In this document: positions 56,189 to 64,000 of the stretch, piece by piece | Numbering within the stretch: position 1 is the stretch's first letter | How the letters are laid out: each line of letters opens with the position of its first letter | NCBI GenBank assembly: GCA_033961575.1 | Contig: CM066727.1 | Coordinates: forward strand, 119,958,434-120,022,433 | DNA from: Aselliscus stoliczkanus | Taxonomy: Eukaryota; Chordata; Mammalia; Chiroptera; Hipposideridae | Length of the DNA stretch: 64,000 nucleotides | Direction: 5' to 3' | The notes under the pieces: model-generated | What the model saw: the letters and a program-made list of their open reading frames with translations, nothing else | Told to the model about the DNA's origin: nothing | Database searches by the model: none | Translations under genes and position numbers: made by a program

Positions 56189-56739
56189 TTTTTGTTCCTC
56201 ATATATAAGCTTTGTTTTTATGACCAAGATAGGCAGTGCAGTGTTTATGTCTCATTGCTCTCTGAATAGGTTTAAAACAAAAAAGAACGCCCAATGGAGA
56301 TACCCATCTTTTTTTCTTATTATTAAAATTTCTCTTTCTCAATAGCAAAGTTACCATTCATCTACCACTGTAGAAGAAAAATGACTTTAATCTCAAAGGC
56401 AACATTAAAAATAGGGGAAAAGAAAAATCAATAAAGGCAAAGGTCATAGAAACAGATGATTCTAACATATAGCAATGTTCTTGCACATCGGGGTTATATA
56501 CACAGGTTTAAAAGAAATAGACAAATAAATGAGACAGCTGGAAGAGAAATTATATGATTTATATACCAATATTCAAACAATTTGTATGTTTAACTTTTTA
56601 AAGAAGTCATGTAACTGAAAAGCTTTGAAATAAAAATAAAAACGATATCCAAATATTTCATTTTCTAGCAATGTGTTTTCCTCTCCATAGGAACCATACT
56701 AAACACTCCCATGCACAAACATACATATATACAGTCTCT
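56189..56739. other. unassigned AT-rich sequence
   Basis: Nothing recognised. Confidence 0.4.
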
Positions 56740-56741
56740 GA

Positions 56742-56790
<49 letters not shown>
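56740..56790. repeat. (CA)n microsatellite
   Basis: About 20 pure CA units preceded by a degenerate CA-rich lead; likely polymorphic. Confidence 0.96.
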
Positions 56791-56794
<4 letters not shown>

Positions 56795-56799
56795 CCCAA

Positions 56800-57074
56800 A
56801 CCAATTCCACCATGAGAATTTAGAGGTTGCTTTAAGAAAAATAATGAAATAGGAAGGCTGAGTTTAGGGTAAACATATAATTATTATTGCCCCTTCTCAT
56901 CATAAGATATGGCCAATGTCAGCCATTATAAAACATTTGCTTTAACTATCCTCAGGGTTTTTTAAATGATAGTTTTATATATAGGAAGAAGTCACAGAAA
57001 ATTGTCATTTAGGGTAACAGCTTTGAAACATTGTTTTCCATGATCATCCATAAAGAATGCATTTCATTGCAATC
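56800..57074. other. unassigned sequence
   Basis: Nothing recognised. Confidence 0.4.
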
Positions 57075-57182
57075 CAAGTTTTACTTTTTATTTCATTTTT
57101 TAAATGTTAGTTGTCAGCCACTAAGTTTATTTTCATAATCCACTAATGGGTCATGACCCACTGTTTGGAAAACACTGTCTTA
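57075..57182 (-). mobile_element. hAT-Charlie end fragment
   Basis: CCACTAATGGGTCATGACCC and ACTGTTTGGAAAACACTG are the terminal region of the hAT family that begins CAGTG...GGGTCGCGACCC. Confidence 0.7.
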
Positions 57183-57916
57183 GGATGTTCTGTTCAAACT
57201 TTCCCACTGAAGTACCCGGAGCAGCAGGGGAGAGGGAAAGTTTGGGTAATGGTGGGTTGGGGGAGAAGGCTGAGAGAAGGAATATGATGGCTTTGCCCAA
57301 ATGCAAATTTTTTTTGAAGTTTCTTTATCTCACCTTGAAGATTTACCCAACTTTGGCAATAGACACTAAGCAAGACCATTCTTTTTCTATAAAGTGTTTT
57401 AAATCTCCCAGAATAATAAAACAGATGGTCCAGGGACATGCTGTATTATCCTGGGGTTGCCTCTTCTGCTAAGGATATGCACATTACAGGCTGAAAAGCA
57501 GGCTGTCTTGGATGATAAATGTACCCCCAGATAGTAAGTGAATTGATCACAGGCTTAGGGCCTTTTGACTGCGTGACGTTATTCAGCACAGGTCAGGTGG
57601 GTGATCTCATCGAGAAGGTGAGGACATTCCCCTTCAGTCAATGGACACACATCTGAATGTGGGCCCTTTGCCTTACTCTAGCACCTCCAGGCCTCATGGC
57701 AGAAAGGTGAGAACCTAAGGATGACTCAGATCCTCATTAGCCCACATCACACAGGGGGCTCCAGACAGCCACTGTGGCAGGAAGTGCACAGGCAGTGCTA
57801 ACAAGGTTGCTCTGCAATGGGCTAAGAAGAGTTGGTCATGACAAGCCAGATGATGAATGTGGAGCCACAGAATGAATCGTTTTGAAGGAAGGACATGTTA
57901 ATTCTTCTTCTTCTAG
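57183..57916. other. unassigned sequence
   Basis: No repeat recognised; ends at a polypyrimidine stretch and AG that could serve as a splice acceptor. Confidence 0.4.
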
Positions 57917-58007
57917 GCAGTTGGCTTGACAGCAGCTTGCATCATCCTCATCCTGAATCAGCCATCACCAAGATCACAGTGGGCCAGTAGGAAAATAAAG
58001 AAAAGAA
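57917..58007 (+). other. candidate exon: open 91-bp segment between strong splice-like sites
   Basis: The acceptor-like ATTCTTCTTCTTCTAG precedes it and the near-ideal donor GTAAGTAAA follows. Frame 1 is open throughout and reads AVGLTAACIILILNQPSP, then a basic end (RKIKKR). A stop lies just past the donor and the other two frames contain stops. The translated segment is a short hydrophobic stretch followed by positive residues. I do not recognise a family. It could be a noncoding-RNA exon, a missed coding exon or chance. Confidence 0.25.
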
Positions 58008-58215
58008 GTAAGTAAACCAAAGGAGGGAGAACCCTTGGTGGTTTTTAATACTTCTTTTTCTTTCCTGGTATCCAAGGATCCCAGTAGCTGTTTGGGATCC
58101 AAAGGTGAGATGAACTGATGTAGGCACTGGTTTTCTCAAAGAAAAACTATTTGAAAGCTCAAACATTTCCTTGGTGAAATGACACCCAGAAATGTGGTTT
58201 TAGGTATAAATGGTT

Positions 58216-58247
58216 AAAAACCAAACCAAACCAAACCAAAACAAAAC
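58216..58247. repeat. (AAACC)n simple repeat
   Basis: About five imperfect ACCAA/AACAA units. Confidence 0.85.
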
Positions 58248-58420
58248 TACCTCAATAGAAACTCAAGAAATATCTCCTTGATTGAACCATAGCTATAAGT
58301 ATTTGTAGATACAGGTACATATTGATAGAAATAAGGAACAGGACTTAAGTACGAAATTTTGTTTCATAAACTCAAAATGGAAGACTGCTGCGATAAACCA
58401 TTTAGATGTGAGTATAAACT

Positions 58421-58422
<2 letters not shown>

Positions 58423-58469
<47 letters not shown>
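58423..58469. repeat. (CT)n microsatellite
   Basis: About 23 pure CT units; all-pyrimidine. Confidence 0.97.
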
Positions 58470-58471
<2 letters not shown>

Positions 58472-59318
58472 TATGCCAGCTATTATTCCCAACCATAAAC
58501 CAGAATGCCTTACTTAATGTAGTAATGTAGTAATAAAAAGGACCCTGCAATTTGAAAAGCTGAACTCCTTCTGTTTAAAAGAACAAAGGGTTTTATTTCT
58601 TTCATCATTAAAAGAATAAAGTACACGTGTGGAAATCTGGACTGTCAGGAACTTGAACACTGTGTTTCCCTAGCTAAGGACATAGTAATGAATTCCAAGT
58701 TGAAGAAATTATTTCAGGCAGATGTAGCCACTGTAAGAATATTTAATTACCATCAAGAAAAAAATACTTAGGTTGGCTGCAGAATTTGAACATGAAGTTA
58801 TAAAATAGAGGGACATGAATCTGTTTGCCTTCTGCGACATTTCTGTCTGCCAGACATGTTAAAATCCTGGAATCAAAATATATAGTCAACAATGTTTCAT
58901 CAGAAAATTTTTTTTCTAATATATAAAATTTAAAAGTCAAATCAGATAGCAAAATTATCTGTTAAAAGATTATTGGATGACATATAAGTATACTCTTGGA
59001 TGACTTATGAAATATAATTAAATGACATAAAGATATTGAAGCTGATGAAATGCTAGTTTGGTTTTTCTCAGGCGATATACACACAGGTAGAAGAGGAAAG
59101 GCTATCATTTTTGCCTTTGCATCCAAACTCCCTTCCCATACAGGACCTCCCCTGTGACCAGAAAGCCTGACAGCCATTAGCAGCCACCTACTAATATTCT
59201 TAATACATAGAAAGTAACTGAACATGTATAGATTACTGGTGTGTGGTAAAAGCAGATTTGAAGCCGATTATTTGCAGTTCTAGAAATCACCATGCTAATT
59301 TTTTTAAAGTACATACTT
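58470..59318. other. unassigned sequence
   Basis: No gene or recognised repeat. Confidence 0.4.
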
Positions 59319-59319
59319 T

Positions 59320-59465
59320 TTGCTTAGCATTTTCTGATATATTCACTCATTTTATCCCCGCAGCAATTATGTGAAGCAAGAAATATCATTCCCATATTTT
59401 AAATGAAGAAATCAAGATGCAGAGTTGTGCCGTACTCCAGGCTAGGTGATATTCCCTTTTATAAA
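59320..59465 (-). mobile_element. MIR fragment
   Basis: ATTCACTCATTTTATCCCCG, TTCCCATATTTTAAATGAAG and AAATCAAGATGCAGAGTTGT are reverse MIR. Confidence 0.7.
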
Positions 59466-59479
59466 TTTTCAAAGTACCT

Positions 59480-59690
59480 AAACATTTCTTTTACAGCATT
59501 TACCACAGTCATAATTAATTACAAATGTTAGTCTCTCTGCCTGGACTGTGAACTTCCTAAGAGCAGGGACCTTGTCCCCCTTGTTTATCTTTAAACTTTG
59601 ATTTAAAGATAATCACAATTATCTTTGTGTTTCCAATGCCTGGAACAGAAGCAGTGCTCAAAAAATATTTCACGATTGAATGAAGCATGA
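59480..59690 (+). mobile_element. L2 3' end
   Basis: TTACAGCATTTACCACAGTC, GACTGTGAACTTCCTAAGAG, CAGGGACCTTGTCC and TGCCTGGAACAGAAGCAGTG, then the GAATGAA end. Confidence 0.85.
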
Positions 59691-60738
59691 TTAACATTTC
59701 CCCAAGTCCCACAAGAAATAATGGACAGAACAAAGTTTGACCCTCCATGTTCTACTGGAAATCACTTGTTCCTTCAACTCTATCAATGTGAGAGTGAACA
59801 TAGTGTATCTTCATAACAGCCTTTTAAGTTTCAGAAGCTGGAGCTCTGGATAGCTAAATGGAAGCCAGACCTCACAGGAAGATGCAATTAGAGAACCTTC
59901 TAACACCAAGTCACCAGAGGTCCGCAAATCAGCCTTGCAGGGTTTTGGCCCCTGGTTATGGAGCTCTCCATCTTTCGTACATCTAAACCTTTAACAAAAG
60001 GGTTTTCTTTATACTTGGTGTGTGAAAATAAGGATTTGAATTTTTTCTCAAATATGTCCTGAGCATGATCAGATTCAGAAATATGCTCATATTTCTTAAA
60101 TAGAAGGTTTTTTGTGTCATTCCAAACTGACTGAGAAAAACTCACTCAGGCCAGGAATCTACATTTTTAATGAGTTCCCCAGGTGTCCCGTGCACATTGA
60201 AATTTTAACCAATTTAGCTGCAGGGAGGAGGTGAGCTGCTGTTGCTGGCCTAGCTGCCCATATACAGAAGTTTAACAATGGCTGAAGATGTCAGCCAGGG
60301 CAATTTGAATCCATCATGGGAAAACTGAATGGCATAGATTGTCCCACTGCCTTTTTGACAACATTAACACAGTTTGGGGTCAGTCCAGTTTAAGTGAATG
60401 AACCAGTTCAGAGAGAAGCCATCATGTCTTCATAGATTCAACTAACCCTCATTCATCACCTCTTCGTTCCAGTTCCTGTAGGATTTACTGTTAGTCCCTT
60501 GGTGTGGCTTCTAATTGTCCACTGTCATTCCTTGCTGTTATTTTAGGTGCTTTTCCAATCACTTTAAAATATTGTCTTAAATATTTGTCTTCCACAGAAG
60601 TGGTGCTAATCTAATCATACCACAGATAGACAATACGTCTTGCTGATTAGTATCCAGATAGCATAGCATAATATTTCAAAGACTTATGGTTAAAAGAGAT
60701 ATATTTAAGGGCTTTGGTTTTTTTAGATTTATCCTATG
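59691..60738. other. unassigned sequence, 1 kb
   Basis: No gene or recognised repeat. Confidence 0.4.
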
Positions 60739-60739
60739 A

Positions 60740-60872
60740 TGTTCAAATCCCACCCCTCCTCCTTAGAGCTTTACACCTCTGTACCAAGTTAATTGACTTA
60801 TTTATTTAGTTTCCTCATCTGTAAAATAAACATAATAATATCTAGCTTCAAGGACTGTCATGTGGATTAAAC
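60740..60872 (+). mobile_element. MIR fragment
   Basis: TTTAGTTTCCTCATCTGTAA and AATAAACATAATAATATC, then ATGTGGATTAAAC. Confidence 0.75.
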
Positions 60873-61010
60873 AAAATATTTTATTATTTAATGATTACTA
60901 TTGTTACTCCTTTAAAATTATTATAGTTTTAACTTATTATTAAAATATTTAAAGTTTTATTATTTAAATTATCATTATTATTATGTATCAATAATTAAAT
61001 TGTTATTGTT
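60873..61010. repeat. AT-rich low-complexity tract
   Basis: TTA/ATT-rich sequence with almost no G or C. Confidence 0.8.
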
Positions 61011-61017
61011 ATTATCA

Positions 61018-61245
61018 GTATAGCTTAATGGTGGAGAGTGCAGATTGTAGAATCCGACGGCCTAAGTAGGAATCCTGGTTCTGTTGGGTACTAGCTTTGT
61101 GACTTTAGTAGTTACTCGATTATTTTTTTTCTAATTGTTCTTATCTAAAAAATGCGGATATAATAGTACCTACCTCATGGAGTTATGAGGGTTACATCAA
61201 TATTCTTAGACCAGTGCCTCCCTATGGTAAGCACTATATATGTGT
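61018..61245 (+). mobile_element. MIR SINE, near full length
   Basis: TATAGCTTAATGGTGGAGAG head, AGGAATCCTGGTTCTG B-box region, AGCTTTGTGACTTTAGTAGT, then AGTACCTACCTCATGG and CAGTGCCTCCCTATGGTAAG. The trinucleotide tract follows directly. Confidence 0.88.
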
Positions 61246-61249
61246 GAGC

Positions 61250-61455
61250 TAGTACTGCTACTACTAAACTTGCCATTACTACTACTATTGCTATGACGGC
61301 TACTATTATTACCACCGCCACTACCGCCATTACTCATACTACTGCCACTACCACTATACTGTCACTACTGCTACTACTAACACTACCACAACTAGTACTA
61401 CTATTACCACTATCACTACTACTACTATTACTACTACTACTACTACTACTGTTAT
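61250..61455. repeat. (TAC)n-type cryptic trinucleotide repeat, 200 bp
   Basis: TACTGCTACTACTAAAC onward, with CCACCGCCACTACCGCCATT inside and pure TAC units at the end. Imperfect, so old, but with a purer and presumably unstable distal part. Confidence 0.9.
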
Positions 61456-61925
61456 TAAAGTGAATTTTTCAACTCTTCTCAAAACACATCTTGATTCAGC
61501 TTGATCTGGGCCAGACCTCACTCTTAAATGAGAAAGATTCTTAAATGAGTGATATTTGTCGAACTATCTTTCTGAGTATTCATTTCCTTGACCTCAGAGT
61601 GCCAGCAGAGCTTTCAGAGCTACATCTGTGCTGCTCGCCTAAAGTCCAAGAGTAGCAGAGGTGGGGGAAGAGCAGAGCCAACAAATACGTTTGTACCAAA
61701 CAGAACTGGACCCACTCAGGATTCTGACTCATCTCTGAATCCACCCGAGTGCTACCAGGTTGGCCCTTCGGCTCCGACTTGCTTCCTGAGACTTGGCAAA
61801 CAAAGAGCTGTCTTTACCAGTTACCCGGACTATGTGCATTTTGCAGCTTCTGTTTCCACTGTATTACAAGAAAGGAATAAAACAGAGAGAGGCAGCCCTT
61901 TCAGAGGGAGGACATGAGAGGGGGC
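61456..61925. other. unassigned sequence with a 109-codon open stretch
   Basis: A frame from about 61588 (TTG-initiated; no ATG) to 61917 is open but matches no family I know, has no visible splice context, and gives no hydrophobic or motif pattern. Probably chance. Confidence 0.35.
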
Positions 61926-61929
61926 CCAT

Positions 61930-62100
61930 CTCAACCAGCAGAGTATCCTGGGTTGGAATCCAGACTCCTCCAATTATCATCTCTTTAATCTTAGGCAAGT
62001 CCCTTAGCCTCTCTGAGACTTGGTTTCCTTATCTATGAAATCATTTGATTTAACATGTACCTGATGGAATTATTGTAAAATTCTGATTAGTTAATTAAGC
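61930..62100 (+). mobile_element. MIR SINE
   Basis: CCTGGGTTGGAATCCAGACT, AATCTTAGGCAAGTCCCTTA, GCCTCTCTGAGACTTGGTTT and CCTTATCTATGAAATC. Confidence 0.88.
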
Positions 62101-63488
62101 TATTTGAAAGCTCATTGTGAGATGTCTGACTTTTAATAAACAAAGTTAAATTTGAACTTAATCTAAACCCTTTGATAGCCAGCCTCCAGAAAATTCTTCC
62201 TTTGACCTTTGGCAGCACCTCTAAAAGAGGAACGTTGCCCACAAACACGCCCACACCTACCCGGATGGATTTGGATATATATTTACATTTTTATTCTGTT
62301 TAATCCCTTTTCCAAAGAGACCTCCCACTCTATACTCCTCCTCTTCTACCTACCTCCTTTCTTCTCAATTTACAGCTTCTCCTTGCCCTACTGTGCACAT
62401 CTGTACATTCAGCCAAGACTTTTACCCTTCTTCATCCTGCCCCCACCTCTCATGGGCCATCTAATTGTTCCTTTCTTACTTTGCCTCTGTAAGATAAGCA
62501 TGTTCAACTGTAAACAAACTCCATTATCTGGACGCCATGGGAAATGTCAAACTAAAATGGGCAGCTGCTGTCTACTGTAGTAGTCTAAGCCATTTTTATT
62601 CTCTTCAATTCCTGATCTTATAATTCCCAATCTTGGAACATAACTATATCTCTTACTCTGCTGTATGATATATGACTGTGTTTATATACTTTTCCACAAA
62701 CACATTTTAGCTGTTCCAAAAGTGAAAAACTTTTTTTTATCTTACCTCTAGAACCGTACCTTGAAATCATTATACAATGCTTCTAACTATGACTTTTTCT
62801 GTTAAAAAGCAGTGGTAAATAATAGTTGAAGGTTTATAGTTAAATCCAAGAAAATTGAGTATGCAGGTGAAAGATGAAATATCAAGCAGTCTTTGACATT
62901 ATTCATGGGGATTCTTGGCTAGGATTTAGAATAAGAATGGACTTTTTCTCAGATGAAAGCCAATTTATTTTCTTCTTTCAGCTATGGAAATAGTGGCTTC
63001 CTTTAGCTAAGTAAATAACTTTAGAGAAAAATGAAAAGGGATGCTTCAAAGTGTATAGTTTAATATTATCAGCTGGCATGTGTGTGTCAAGACAGAATTA
63101 AATGATGAATAATGTATTAATCTACTCATGGAGACTGATTTTGATGTTCCACAAAACTGAAATTATAATCTCTGATAGCCTGAGATAGCGCCTTAGAGTT
63201 ACTAACAATAAGGTTTGGTTTGATACAAAGTTCCTCGTGCATGTCTTATTCGTTTGTTTCAGCTCAATTCTTTTTTCTCACATGTAGAGAAATCTGTATT
63301 GTTAGTTAATATATCCTGAAAGTGTGTGGTGTTTTGGGTCCTGAGCAGACATGTTTAATGCATGACAATCCCCACATTGTAAATGCTGGCATGCTAAGAT
63401 GATCTTTAGCACTGTAAATGCTGAAAATTACGTCAATCCTAGACTTGGCAGCTGGCATGACTGGTCTCTCTCCACTCAAGGATCCCTG
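62101..63488. other. unassigned sequence, 1.4 kb
   Basis: No gene. The pyrimidine-rich part 62320-62460 could be diverged L2 but is not convincing. Confidence 0.4.
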
Positions 63489-63489
63489 C

Positions 63490-63860
63490 TGATACTGCTC
63501 CCAGAGCTGTCTTTAAAAATCAAAGATCGTGTCAGTATGTCACTTAAAATCCTTTATTAGCATCAACAGTGTAGAGCATATATCTATAAGCATGCCACCC
63601 TTCCCACACATCTGCTGACCTATCTTTATCTTTCCAGTTTCTTCTCCTACCACCCTCCTGCTTTGAGTGTGATGTCCCAGCCCAACTAAACTATTTGTGA
63701 TTCCCTGAACACACAAAGTCCTTTACTTCCCATGTCTTTTCATCATGGTCCTGGAATGTTTCTCCTCTTGATCATACACCCACCACCACCCACCTCCTTC
63801 TGATCAGTACTGAACTGTCCTTCAATTAAAAAACAACTTCTACCTTTAAGAGAAGGCATC
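63490..63860 (+). mobile_element. L2 3' region
   Basis: TCTTTAAAAATCAAAGATCG, GTCAGTATGTCACTTAAAAT and CCTTTATTAGCATC, then pyrimidine-rich text with AACACACAAAGTCCTTTACT, as in L2. Confidence 0.6.
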
Positions 63861-63869
63861 TCTTGTCAA

Positions 63870-63938
63870 ATAGATAGTAGACTTGTTGGGGTTATCTTAG
63901 TGAGGTGTGTAAATGTCTAATCACTATGTTGTCTAAAA
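63870..63938 (+). mobile_element. L1 3' end fragment
   Basis: GATAGTAGACTTGTTGGGGT and GTAAATGTCTAATCACTATG, TTGTCTAAAA: the same L1 terminus type as at 29.1 kb. Confidence 0.7.
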
Positions 63939-64000
63939 AGAGAAATAGAGAAGGCACCTTTTCCCTAAACCCTTTTCCAATTTTTCAGTCCTTGAGTAGA

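Noticed and set aside
61588..61917. 109-codon plus-strand frame as a novel gene
   Set aside because: It starts at TTG rather than ATG and has no family resemblance or splice context. One such frame in 64 kb is not unexpected.

Overview
This is mammalian nuclear DNA, most likely from a bat of the Yinpterochiroptera (horseshoe, Old World leaf-nosed or false-vampire bat lineage). It has the usual placental repeats: L2, MIR, old L1, MaLR-type LTRs and hAT/Tigger DNA transposons. It also carries two tRNA-derived SINE families that are not Alu, B1/B2, Bov or CAN SINEs. One (here 'type A', about 110 bp) has a single tRNA-like head and a short tail region. The other (here 'type B', up to about 500 bp) is a composite of several tRNA-like units ending in a block resembling the long SINEs of these bats. 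The species call is inference from SINE structure. No repeat library or search was available.

I find no intact protein-coding gene, no functional tRNA or rRNA gene and no CRISPR. The window looks like a gene desert or a very large intron. The only gene-derived coding sequences are two dead retrocopies: an RPSA (laminin receptor/40S ribosomal protein SA) pseudogene on the minus strand at 14.75-15.41 kb, and a NAP1L1 pseudogene on the plus strand at 49.3-50.4 kb. Short open frames elsewhere are explained by repeats, microsatellites or chance.

Layout. 0-5 kb: unique AT-rich DNA, a 50-bp tandem duplication, a decayed L2 with recognisable reverse-transcriptase remnants, both SINE types and a hAT remnant. 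5-14 kb: mostly unique sequence, with an L2, MIRs and a nested pair of LTRs. 14-19 kb: SINEs and the RPSA pseudogene. 19-24 kb: unique sequence plus an LTR split by an L1. 24-30 kb: a strong G-quadruplex motif, an LTR set in a TATC microsatellite, an L2, and L1 3' ends. 30-38 kb: a MIR split by an LTR-like insertion, a rearranged L1 with ORF1 and ORF2 remnants and two SINEs, a solo LTR with perfect target duplication, and three copies of an unassigned interspersed repeat of about 185 bp. 40-46 kb: an old L1 with a SINE inside and a 210-bp polypurine tract at its 3' end, hAT and L2 remnants, and a young truncated L1. 47-53 kb: a deleted mariner, the NAP1L1 retrocopy and a deleted Tigger element carrying a SINE and an L1. 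53-64 kb: mostly unique DNA with MIR/L2 fragments, microsatellites and one splice-flanked open segment.

The elements do not form a pathway. What they record is relative age: MIR and L2 are oldest, then hAT/Tigger/LTR and old L1. Type A and B SINEs and one L1 subfamily came last; several of these still have clean target-site duplications of 10-18 bp and sit inside the older elements.
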